Program-made: the position numbers and the translations under genes | Notes under the pieces: generated by a model | What the model saw: only the letters and a program-made list of their open reading frames with translations | The model's database searches: none | What the model was told of the DNA's origin: nothing | Part shown: positions 42,586-50,229 of the stretch, piece by piece | How the letters are laid out: each line of letters begins with the position of its first letter | How positions within the stretch are numbered: the first letter of the stretch is position 1 | Source: an uncultured bacterium | GTDB taxonomy: Bacteria > Bacillota > Clostridia > Oscillospirales > Oscillospiraceae | Length of the DNA stretch: 56,994 bases | Assembly: GCA_949293165.1 (NCBI GenBank) | Contig: CASFCW010000002.1 | Coordinates: forward strand, 1 to 56,994 | Reading direction: 5' to 3'

Positions 42586-42660
42586 CCCCGCCCCGGGGCA
42601 GGGCCGGCTAACCGGGGCGCCGGTTTTTACCTGGTGAGCGCCGGGCCTTTAAAAAAGTAA

Positions 42661-42700
42661 GGGAGCGATGCAGAAGCTCATTCTGCATCGCTCCCTGTGT
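42661..42700. terminator. Bidirectional terminator
   Basis: Perfect 15-bp stem GGGAGCGATGCAGAA/TTCTGCATCGCTCCC, loop GCTCA. T-rich tail on the plus side, A run on the left for the minus-strand DUF4125 operon. Confidence 0.9.
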
Positions 42701-42734
42701 TTTTGTGGGCATGGGGCGGGCCGGCCTGTTTCGT

Positions 42735-43364
42735 TCAGGCCTGCCCCTCCGCCCGGAGGCGGTACTGCCGCTCCGCCTCCTCCAAACTGGGGTAGCCGTA
42801 GGCCTTCACCATGCTGTCCATCACCACCAGGGCCACGCTGCTCCCCTGCCGGTCCAGCTCCTCCACCATCTGCTGATAAAGGCGGAGGGTCCGCTCCGAA
42901 TAGGTGTGCAGCTCCCCTCTCAGGTAGGTCTCAAAGGAGGTGGCGTAGCGCTCATCCTCCACAGCGTAAAAGTTCCGGTTCCCCTGGGCCAGATAGGGAT
43001 ATTTCTCCCGGTAGGCCGCCATCCCCTTCATCTCCAGAGGGACGATCTCCTCCATCAGGGCCAGCGCCTCCTCCGTGGGCTGCTTCAGCAGCCGCCTGAT
43101 CCCCTGAAAGGCCTCCGGGTCGGTGTGCTCCATCATCCAGGCGTACTTCTCCGCCAGGAGGTTCCTGCCGTCCCCCTCCGCCTGGGCCAGGTCGTCATAC
43201 CAGCTTTCCATCAGCTCCTGGCTCCAGGGGGCAAACTGGCTGCCCCGCATGATGAGGAAGGTGTCCATGTCCCTCTGGCAGGAGGCGGTGCCCCCCTCGT
43301 TATGTACCAGCTGGAAGTTCACCCATTCCCGCATGACCAGCCGGTCCTTGATTCCTTCTATCAT
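42735..43364 (-). CDS. DUF4125 family protein
   Basis: A 209-residue helical, soluble protein. Recognisable DUF4125 features are VMREWVNFQLVHNEGGTASCQRD near the start (MFxxVxNxGGRASCQ in relatives), FLIMRGSQF, and YPYLAQGNRNFYAVED. It is the last of a three-gene operon with DUF4037 and TPR proteins. Function unknown. Confidence 0.82.
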   Translation of the reverse strand: MIEGIKDRLVMREWVNFQLVHNEGGTASCQRDMDTFLIMRGSQFAPWSQELMESWYDDLAQAEGDGRNLLAEKYAWMMEHTDPEAFQGIRRLLKQPTEEALALMEEIVPLEMKGMAAYREKYPYLAQGNRNFYAVEDERYATSFETYLRGELHTYSERTLRLYQQMVEELDRQGSSVALVVMDSMVKAYGYPSLEEAERQYRLRAEGQA

Positions 43365-43376
43365 ACCTGTCTCCCC

Positions 43377-44369
43377 TTATCCTTCCAGCACATGGCATCT
43401 TCTCAGCTCCGGGTCCCGGATGCAGCCCATGATATCCCCCAGATGGGCCTGGAGGAAGGGGTCGTCCCGGCCGGACAGGCCCTGGTTGCGCAGTTCCGCC
43501 GCCGCCATGGCGCAGATGCGCTCCACAATGGCCACCTTTTCATCCCGCAGGTTCACGTAGGGGTTCTCCCCCGGCTGGCCCCAGGCGGCCCGCTGGGGCC
43601 CCGTCTCCGCCAGCTGTTCCAGCCGGTGGACGGCGCCGGGCAGCACAAAGCCGCCCACGTTTTCCTCCATCATCTGTTTCAGGCCGTAAAACTGCCACTT
43701 ATAGTAGGGGCAATAGGCGCGGTTGAGCAGATAAATCAGGGACAGCGCCGCCTTGATAAACTCGTGCAGCGCCAGCTCCGCCGCCACCACGTCCCCTCTG
43801 CGCATACATCTGGCGTAGTTATACTGCCCCGCCTGGGCCATCACGGCGCACCGGGCGGCGATTTTCTTGACCCGCACATCCTCCGGGTCATACCGGGCCA
43901 GCTGGCCGCGAATCCGGCTGAACTCCCCCAGGGGGTCGGCAAACACCGCCCCATTCACCGCGGAGGCCAGCTTGTCCTCCCGCAGGTACAGCCACTCCAG
44001 CATGGTCTGGGGCGGCTGGTACCGGCCCACAAACCGGGCGTAGAAGGATTGGATCTCCAGCACCCCCACCCGTTTCCCGGCCATGGCGGTTTCCTTCCGG
44101 GCGGGGACGCCCAGAAAGCTCCCGGGCAGCGCGTCATACGCCTGCTGCACCTGCTCCCCCACGGCCTCATAGTCCTCCCGGGTAAGCCAGATGCAGAAGC
44201 CCGCCCCGTAGTCGTGGTCGGCGGAGATGGCGTCGTCGTACCCAAAGCACTCCGACCCCTCCCCCGCCAGCCCCACCGCAAAGCGGGCGGTCAGCGCCCC
44301 AAACCGCTCCTCCAGCAGGGGCTTGCCCAGGGTCTCATAGTAGCGCCGGGACAGCTCCAGCCCCTTCAT
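43377..44369 (-). CDS. DUF4037 nucleotidyltransferase-like protein
   Basis: A 330-residue protein. The N-terminus resembles a minimal nucleotidyltransferase fold: VGLAGEGSECFGYDDAISADHDYGAGFCIWL, where the G-x-G-S and the paired Asp residues (D-x-D-like DHDYG) fit a metal-bound active site. The rest is helical with an embedded DUF4037 region. It sits between the TPR gene (4-base overlap) and DUF4125 (12-base gap). Enzymatic activity is inferred from fold signs only. Confidence 0.78.
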   Translation of the reverse strand: MKGLELSRRYYETLGKPLLEERFGALTARFAVGLAGEGSECFGYDDAISADHDYGAGFCIWLTREDYEAVGEQVQQAYDALPGSFLGVPARKETAMAGKRVGVLEIQSFYARFVGRYQPPQTMLEWLYLREDKLASAVNGAVFADPLGEFSRIRGQLARYDPEDVRVKKIAARCAVMAQAGQYNYARCMRRGDVVAAELALHEFIKAALSLIYLLNRAYCPYYKWQFYGLKQMMEENVGGFVLPGAVHRLEQLAETGPQRAAWGQPGENPYVNLRDEKVAIVERICAMAAAELRNQGLSGRDDPFLQAHLGDIMGCIRDPELRRCHVLEG

Positions 44370-45175
44370 GGACCCACCGTGCCGCTTTCCGCCTGAATCT
44401 TGGCGATGTTGTTGCGGATGATGGTGTTGCTGTGGGTGTCCCCAAAGTAGGACTGGTTAAAGTCCAGGGCCTTCTGGAAAAAGTCCAGGGCCTTGGCATT
44501 GTCCCGCCGCCTCCAATACAGCTCTCCCGCCGCGGAGAGGGCGGAGGAATAGTGCCCGTCCTGCAGGCCGCTGTCCCCCTCATAATAGCGCAGGCTCTCC
44601 AGGATGTACGCCTCCGCCTCATCCAGCCGGTTCATGGACATCAGGCACAGGCCGATGGCCGTCCGGGTGGTGGCTACATCCCCCTGGGCGTTGTCAAAGC
44701 GGCTGACCAGCTCCAGGGCCTTGCGCAGGTATTCCAGGGCCTGGCCGAACTCCCCCTTCTGCTGGTAGCAGTGGCTGATGTTGTTGTAGAGGGCCGCCAT
44801 CTGGTAGCTCTCCCCCTGGCCCTGAAGCAGGAAAATCTCCAGGGCGGACTGGTACATGGTCAGGGCCCGGTCGGTGTTGCCCAGCACCAGATTGGCCGTG
44901 GCGCCGTTGAGCAGGGTGGTGGCGTGGTGGACGGTGTTGTTCAGCCCCATAACCCCGATCAGCTCCAGGGCCAGGCCGGACATCTCCACCGCCTGGTCCG
45001 CCCGCTTGGTGGTGCGGTACAGCCCCTCCAGCTCGTTATACAGGGCCAGCAGGGCCCCCATGTTGCCCGCTTCCTCGGCTTCCTCCACCCAGGCCATCAG
45101 GCTGTCCTCCGCCCCCTTCAAATCTCCCTTGGCGTAATATCCGTCCAGCTGTCTGAATTTTTCCTGCATATCCAT
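44366..45175 (-). CDS. Tetratricopeptide repeat protein
   Basis: A 269-residue protein with six or more TPR units (for example ALTMYQSALEIFLLQGQGESYQMAALYNNISHCYQQKGEFGQALEYLRKALEL). It has no signal peptide or membrane helix. It is first in the operon with the DUF4037 and DUF4125 genes and likely serves as their docking partner. The stop overlaps the DUF4037 start. Confidence 0.88.
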   Translation of the reverse strand: MDMQEKFRQLDGYYAKGDLKGAEDSLMAWVEEAEEAGNMGALLALYNELEGLYRTTKRADQAVEMSGLALELIGVMGLNNTVHHATTLLNGATANLVLGNTDRALTMYQSALEIFLLQGQGESYQMAALYNNISHCYQQKGEFGQALEYLRKALELVSRFDNAQGDVATTRTAIGLCLMSMNRLDEAEAYILESLRYYEGDSGLQDGHYSSALSAAGELYWRRRDNAKALDFFQKALDFNQSYFGDTHSNTIIRNNIAKIQAESGTVGP

Positions 45176-45294
45176 ATGGGATCACCTCATCTTCATGCGC
45201 TGTGCGGCCACACCCTGCCGGGCCGCCGTTTCGTTTTATTATAGCACATATCCGCCGGGGATGGAACTACCGGCCGCCCCTTTCCCACCGGCGG

Positions 45295-45323
45295 TTGACT
45301 TTCCCATGTCCCGGTTTTATACT
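45295..45323 (+). promoter_or_regulatory. Promoter of the CoA-transferase gene
   Basis: TTGACT, 17 bases, TATACT, about 65 bases before the start codon. A divergent TATAAT for the TPR operon lies at about 45234-45240. Confidence 0.75.
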
Positions 45324-45389
45324 GAAAAAAACGTGGTTTTGCCCCCGAAGCCGCCGCTCTGGGCGCAAAACAGGACAGGAGGCAACCCT

Positions 45390-46712
45390 ATGCCAAATCA
45401 ATACGCCCATAAATTTGTCACCCCCGATACGGCCGTGGAGCTGGCCGTCCGCTCCGGCGACTGGGTGGACTACGGATACGCCAGCGGCTTCCCCCAGCTG
45501 CTGGACCGGGCCCTGGCCAAGCGGAAGGGACTGTTAAAAGACGTGAAGATCCGGGGCGGCCTGGTCATCAGCCCCCCTATCCAGGCGGTGGAGCAGGACC
45601 CGGAGCAGGAAACCTTCCGCTACTACAGCTGGCAGCTGGGGGACTATGAGCGCAAGCTCCAGTCCCGGGGGCTGGTGGAGTTTCTGCCGGTGGCCCTGCG
45701 CCTGCTGCCCGACCTGTACCGCCGGCACATCCGCACCGATGTGGCCTTTGTCCCCGTCTCCGCCCCCGATCCCGACGGGTATTGCGGCCTGGGCATCGCC
45801 AGCTACGCCTGGCAGGTCATCATCCAGAACGCCCGCACCGTGGTTTTTGAGATCAACGAACGGTACCCCACCCTCCAGGGGGTGGACGGCTCCCACCGGG
45901 TGCATCTGTCCCAGGCCGACTACATCGTGGAGGGGGAGCACGACCCCCTGCCCAACCGCAGCTACCGGGAGCCCAGCGAGACCGATCTGGCCATCGCCAG
46001 GCTGGTGGTGGAGGAGATCCCCAACCGGGCAGTGCTGGCCCTGGGGGTTGGGGCTGTTCCAAATACGGTAGCCACCCTGCTGGCCCAGTCCGACCGGGAG
46101 GATCTGGGCTGCCATACCGGCACCATCAGCGACGCCTATCTGGCCCTGTACCAGGCGGGCAAGCTGACCAACCGCTGCAAGGAGGTGGACACCGGCCGGT
46201 GCACCTGGAACCTGGCTATGGGCTCCCAAGCCCTGTACGACTGGATTGAGGCCAGTCCGGAGCTTTTCTATCCCGCCGGTGTGGATCACGTCCACGACCC
46301 CCAGCGCATGGGCTCCATCAGCAATTTCATCAGCATCAACGGCGGCGTGCAGCTGGACCTCATGGGCCAGGAGAACGCCGAAAGCGCCGGCACCCGCCAG
46401 CTGTCCGGCATCGGCGGGCAGATGGACTTCCTGGAGGGGGCCTACCGCTCCCCCGGCGGCAAGGGCTTTATCTGCCTCAACTCCTCCCGGGTGGGAAAGG
46501 ACGGCGTGCGCAAGTCCAATATCCTGCCCTGCATCCCCGGAGGGGCCACCGTCTCCGCCCCCCGCACTCTCATCCAGTACGCGGCCACAGAGTACGGCGT
46601 GGTCAAGCTGTCCGGCCTGTCCCTCCGCCAGCGGGCCCAGGCCATGATCTCCATCGCCCACCCGGATTTCCGGGAGGAGCTGAGCCGCTACGCCAGGGAG
46701 ACCTGGGGCTGA
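45390..46712 (+). CDS. Acetyl-CoA hydrolase/transferase family protein (butyryl-CoA:acetate CoA-transferase-like)
   Basis: About 440 residues. Family motifs: VLALGVGAVPNTV (CoA site), ISNFISINGGVQLDLMGQENAES, RQLSGIGGQMDFLEGAYRSPGGKGFICLNSS, and the end TEYGVVKLSGLSLRQRAQAMISIAHPDFREEL. Relatives exchange CoA between acyl-CoA and acetate and form butyrate. In known enzymes the catalytic Glu lies in a HTEM/HTEL motif after the CoA loop; here that stretch reads LGCHTGTISDAY, so the Glu is replaced by Gly. AGGAGG precedes the ATG by seven bases. Substrate and activity therefore remain open. Confidence 0.78.
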   Translation: MPNQYAHKFVTPDTAVELAVRSGDWVDYGYASGFPQLLDRALAKRKGLLKDVKIRGGLVISPPIQAVEQDPEQETFRYYSWQLGDYERKLQSRGLVEFLPVALRLLPDLYRRHIRTDVAFVPVSAPDPDGYCGLGIASYAWQVIIQNARTVVFEINERYPTLQGVDGSHRVHLSQADYIVEGEHDPLPNRSYREPSETDLAIARLVVEEIPNRAVLALGVGAVPNTVATLLAQSDREDLGCHTGTISDAYLALYQAGKLTNRCKEVDTGRCTWNLAMGSQALYDWIEASPELFYPAGVDHVHDPQRMGSISNFISINGGVQLDLMGQENAESAGTRQLSGIGGQMDFLEGAYRSPGGKGFICLNSSRVGKDGVRKSNILPCIPGGATVSAPRTLIQYAATEYGVVKLSGLSLRQRAQAMISIAHPDFREELSRYARETWG

Positions 46713-46728
46713 ACCGTTCGGAACAAAC

Positions 46729-46770
46729 CAATGCCCGGCCCGGAGCTGTCTGCTCCAGGCCGGGCATTGC
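46729..46770. terminator. Hairpin between convergent genes
   Basis: CAATGCCCGGCC...GGCCGGGCATTG, 12-bp stem. A T-rich tail exists only on the minus side (TTGGTTTGTT). It separates the CoA-transferase gene from the sigma-partner gene. Confidence 0.65.
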
Positions 46771-46774
46771 CCTG

Positions 46775-48004
46775 TCACCGGTGAAGGATATTCCCCAGTA
46801 CCTCCGGGTTGGTGTAGTAGTCACGGATGGCCTCCACCCTGTGCCATACCGAATCGTCCAAATATACATCTCCTCTCCAGGCCGCCACGGCGTCCACATA
46901 CTGGCGCAGATCGGTGTAGAAATAATCCGACACCTGGTAAATCACATATTCCCCGTCCTGGTACACCACCTTCTCCCCCAGATCGGCCAAGGGCACCAGC
47001 TGGCCCCGGATCAGGGCGCAGGCTCCGTCGGCCCTTGCCTCCTCCACCGGGTAGGCCATGTAGTAGACCAGCGGGACGGGCGCGCCCCCGTCGGTATCCC
47101 CCTTCCGCTGGGGCAGGAGAGCGCTGACCACCAGGGCCTGATCCGCCTCCCCGGCTCCCACCGGGACAAAACAGGCGTCCAGGGTATGCCAGTTCAGGCT
47201 TGTCAGCAGATACTGGCAATCCGCCGGCACCGTCTCGTCCAAAATCACACCCGGCTGGGGATCTTCCAGGACGATTTGGGGGGTCACGGGGGACACCAGC
47301 CGGATACCCAGCTCCTCCACCAGGGCGCCGCAGCTGGCGTAATATTCCGCCAACACCTGCCGCCGAATGTGGACATCGGTCAGATCCAGCTCCAGGTAGG
47401 GCCGCAGCGCCTCCTCCACCTGCTGGTCCAGGGCCTCGTCCCTGGGAACATCCCCCGCCTCCGGCTCCGGGGGTTCCACCGGCGGCGCGAACCAGACGGT
47501 GCACATCCAGTCCTGGCCAAAGACAAAATTCTCATTGGTCAGCACCAGATAATAATAGTCATCCTCCAAAGGCTGCTCCAGCCGCTGCACGTCATAGGCC
47601 TCTGACAGGTCAATGGTCATGGTCCCGCTGCCGCCCCCGGGAAAAACCGTGTTGGAAAAGGCGATATCATCGGAAACGGCGGGCACCTCCTCCGCCGTAG
47701 ACCAGCGCATTAGCTTCAAAGCCGGCTGGAAGGCCAGATCCTTTCCTGAATGGTTTTCCACGTGGACGGCAATTACGCCCTCCCCCTGATACTCGGCAAA
47801 CAGGGAGAAGTCGTCCCCGTCCAAAGGGGAAAAGCGGCTCACCGCCATGGCGGTGAGGGCGAATCCACAGGCCAGCGCCGCCGCCGCCAGCAGAACCCGG
47901 CCCGCCGGGACGTGCCGCCGGCCCTTCCCGGCCACGGACACCCCGGTCTCCCGCTGAAAGATCTCCTGGATGTGGGTCATGTTTTCCCTGGAAAATGGTC
48001 TCAT
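46775..48004 (-). CDS. Membrane protein, probable partner of the ECF sigma factor
   Basis: A 409-residue protein. A short cytoplasmic N-terminus (MRPFSRENMTHIQEIFQRETG) precedes one membrane helix (about 36-56, VLLAAAALACGFALTAMAV) and a large outside domain of about 350 residues with a beta-rich part (VIAVHVENHSGKDLAFQPALKLMRW). It has no zinc-binding HxxxCxxC. The gene lies 9 bases after the sigma factor gene, the usual place for an anti-sigma factor. No named family recognised. Confidence 0.62.
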   Translation of the reverse strand: MRPFSRENMTHIQEIFQRETGVSVAGKGRRHVPAGRVLLAAAALACGFALTAMAVSRFSPLDGDDFSLFAEYQGEGVIAVHVENHSGKDLAFQPALKLMRWSTAEEVPAVSDDIAFSNTVFPGGGSGTMTIDLSEAYDVQRLEQPLEDDYYYLVLTNENFVFGQDWMCTVWFAPPVEPPEPEAGDVPRDEALDQQVEEALRPYLELDLTDVHIRRQVLAEYYASCGALVEELGIRLVSPVTPQIVLEDPQPGVILDETVPADCQYLLTSLNWHTLDACFVPVGAGEADQALVVSALLPQRKGDTDGGAPVPLVYYMAYPVEEARADGACALIRGQLVPLADLGEKVVYQDGEYVIYQVSDYFYTDLRQYVDAVAAWRGDVYLDDSVWHRVEAIRDYYTNPEVLGNILHR

Positions 48005-48013
48005 ATGCTCCCC

Positions 48014-48562
48014 CTATTCCTGCTCCAGCATGGAGCGCAGCTTTCGTTTGGTTCGGTACAAATAGTTGTCCACCTGCCGGACCTCCAGATGCAGGCCCTT
48101 GGCAATTTCCCGGGGCTTCTGGCCGTAGTGGTAGCGGCGGATCATGATCTCCCGCTCCGGCTCGCCCAGCTCCTCCATGGCCGCTTCCAGCGCCCGGCCG
48201 GTCTCCGCCTGCTCCAGCTGTTCCTCCATGCCCCGTTCCTGCGCCAGGGCCGCCTCCTCCAGGGGGACTGTGCCCTGGCGAGCCCGCTCCCGCCACCGGT
48301 TGATCCCGTTGGTCCTGGCAATCAGGGCCAGCCATGTTTTCAGCTTGCCCCGGCGGGGATCGTACCGCTCCGGATGCTGCCACAGCAAGATGAAGGCGTC
48401 CGCCACGCACTCCTCAATATCCTGTTCCGACCCTGCCCGGCCCAGCACCGATCCCGCCGCCGACCATAACAGCCTGGCGTACCGGTTCATCACCTGGGCC
48501 ATGACGGTCTCGTCCCGGTTCCGGATGGCTTCAATCACCTGCTCATCCCGCAACCTCATCAC
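48014..48562 (-). CDS. ECF-type RNA polymerase sigma-70 factor
   Basis: A 182-residue sigma factor. Region 2: VMNRYARLLWSAAGSVLG, DIEECVADAFILLWQHPERYDPRRGKLKTWLALIARTNGINRWRE. Region 4: AMEELGEPEREIMIRRYHYGQKPREIAKGLHLEVRQVDNYLYRTKRKLRSML. It is followed by a likely membrane partner gene that may hold it inactive until a surface signal arrives. Confidence 0.93.
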   Translation of the reverse strand: MMRLRDEQVIEAIRNRDETVMAQVMNRYARLLWSAAGSVLGRAGSEQDIEECVADAFILLWQHPERYDPRRGKLKTWLALIARTNGINRWRERARQGTVPLEEAALAQERGMEEQLEQAETGRALEAAMEELGEPEREIMIRRYHYGQKPREIAKGLHLEVRQVDNYLYRTKRKLRSMLEQE

Positions 48563-48628
48563 CTTCCCTTTCCGTTTCCTTCGGGCCCTTCACCTATGGT
48601 ACGGAAAAACGAGGGAAAATACTTCCCC

Positions 48629-48661
48629 GAAAAAAACGGCCCCGGTTGGGGCCGTTTTGTC
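48629..48661 (-). terminator. Terminator after the small unknown gene
   Basis: AAAACGGCCCC/GGGGCCGTTTT with loop GGTT; on the minus strand seven T follow. Confidence 0.9.
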
Positions 48662-48667
48662 CGTCTG

Positions 48668-48895
48668 TCAATCGTCCTTCTCCGGCACATCCAGCGCCTT
48701 GGACAGCACCTGGTACAGCATGGCGTCGGTATAGCGCATGCCCTCCGTATAGGCAAACAGCGCCAGCGCCATGGGATTGATGTTGCCCTTCCCATCGCTG
48801 TAGGCGGCCAGCCGGGCAGCCACCTGCTCCTGGTCGGCGGGCATGCAGTTTTTTCTGCAGCTTTCAAACAGGGTATTGAATTCTTCTCTGGTCAT
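48668..48895 (-). CDS. Unknown small protein (75 aa)
   Basis: MTREEFNTLFESCRKNCMPADQEQVAARLAAYSDGKGNINPMALALFAYTEG..., predicted helical and soluble. An AAAGGAGAAACCCC leader precedes the ATG. It has its own terminator and lies between the sigma factor gene and mtaB. No family recognised. Two cysteines (residues 13 and 17) form a CRKNC motif that could bind metal or form a disulfide. Confidence 0.7.
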   Translation of the reverse strand: MTREEFNTLFESCRKNCMPADQEQVAARLAAYSDGKGNINPMALALFAYTEGMRYTDAMLYQVLSKALDVPEKDD

Positions 48896-48923
48896 TGGGG
48901 TTTCTCCTTTCCATCTCGCCCGG

Positions 48924-50228
48924 TCAACGGGCCTTGTCCACCGGTTCCGCCATCAGGGTATCCCCCTGGCGGCCGGTGATGTTCACCAAACACAGCCGGT
49001 TGTGCAGATCCGCCTCCCCCGGCATGGCCACAGGACAGTACCGGGCGGTGTGGCCCCGCCACAGCCCTTCCCGCTGCTCCTCAAACAGCACTTCCTCCTC
49101 CCGGCCCACCCACTGGTCCAGGTAGGCCTCCTCCATCTCCCGGGCCGCCTGGGCCGCCCGGTGGGCCCGCTCCTCCTTCACCCGGTTGGGCACCTGGCCC
49201 GCCATGGCAGCGGCGGGAGTCCCCGGCCGCTTGGAGTAGGGGAATACATGCATGGCGCTGAACGCGCATTGGCGGAGGAAGGCCAGGGTCTGGTCAAACT
49301 CCTCCTCCGTCTCCCCGGGGAAGCCCACAATCAGGTCGGTGGTGACGGCGGGGGCCTGGTAGGCCTGCCGCAGCAGGGCCACGCTTTCCAGATACCGCCG
49401 GGTGTCGTACTTCCGGTTCATCCGCTGCAGCACCGCGTCGCACCCGGACTGCATGGACAGGTGGAAGTGGGGGCACAGGTTGGGCAGGGCGGCCGCCCGG
49501 CGGCAGAAGTCCGGGGTGATGGTTCTGGGCTCCAGGGAGCCCAGGCGTACCCGCACCTGGGGGGGCACCCCGCGGCACAGGGCCTCCACCAGGTCTATCA
49601 GCCCCTCCTCCCCCTCCAGATCCTGCCCCCAGGAGGAAATCTCAATCCCCGTAACCACAATTTCCCGGTACCCCGCCTCCACCAGGTCCCTGGCCTGGGC
49701 GACGCAGTCCGGAATGGGCAGGGAGCGTACCCGCCCCCTGGCGTAAGGGATAATGCAGTAGGAGCAGAAGTTGACGCATCCGTCCTCTACCTTGAGCATG
49801 GCCCGGGTCCTCCCCTCCAGGCCGCCGGCAGGCAGGCTTTCAAACACCCGGCGCTGGAAGGCGTCGTCCAGGGCGGTGATGGGCTGGCGCTGCCGCCACT
49901 CCCGCTCCAGCAGCTCCACAAAGCCGGTGCGGTCTCCCGTCCCGGCCACCAGGTCCACCCCCAGCCGCTCCACATCCTCCCGGTGGGTCTGTGGATAACA
50001 GCCGCACACGGCGATGATGCTGTCGGGGGCCTGCTTTCTGGCCCGGCGGATCACCTGGCGGGATTTTTTGTCGCTGACCGCGGTGACGGTGCAGGTGTTA
50101 ATCACATAGGCGTCCGCCTCCCCCTCGAAGGGGGCCAGGGTATGTCCCCGGCGGGTGACCAGCTGCTCCAGGGCCTGGGTCTCGTACTGGTTCACCTTGC
50201 AGCCCAGGGTATAAAAGGCAATTTTCAT
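48924..50228 (-). CDS. mtaB: tRNA N6-threonylcarbamoyladenosine methylthiotransferase MtaB
   Basis: A 434-residue radical-SAM enzyme that adds a methylthio group at A37 of tRNAs (ms2t6A). The N-terminal UPF0004 domain has the cluster cysteines in FYTLGCKVNQYETQALEQL, VINTCTVTAVSDKKSRQ and AVCGCYPQ. The radical-SAM domain has CSYC in NFCSYCIIPYARGRVRS (CxxxCxxC with the preceding Cys). The TRAM-like C-terminus ends the protein. Length and layout fit MtaB (about 430) rather than MiaB. Confidence 0.93.
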   Translation of the reverse strand: MKIAFYTLGCKVNQYETQALEQLVTRRGHTLAPFEGEADAYVINTCTVTAVSDKKSRQVIRRARKQAPDSIIAVCGCYPQTHREDVERLGVDLVAGTGDRTGFVELLEREWRQRQPITALDDAFQRRVFESLPAGGLEGRTRAMLKVEDGCVNFCSYCIIPYARGRVRSLPIPDCVAQARDLVEAGYREIVVTGIEISSWGQDLEGEEGLIDLVEALCRGVPPQVRVRLGSLEPRTITPDFCRRAAALPNLCPHFHLSMQSGCDAVLQRMNRKYDTRRYLESVALLRQAYQAPAVTTDLIVGFPGETEEEFDQTLAFLRQCAFSAMHVFPYSKRPGTPAAAMAGQVPNRVKEERAHRAAQAAREMEEAYLDQWVGREEEVLFEEQREGLWRGHTARYCPVAMPGEADLHNRLCLVNITGRQGDTLMAEPVDKAR

Positions 50229-50229
50229 C

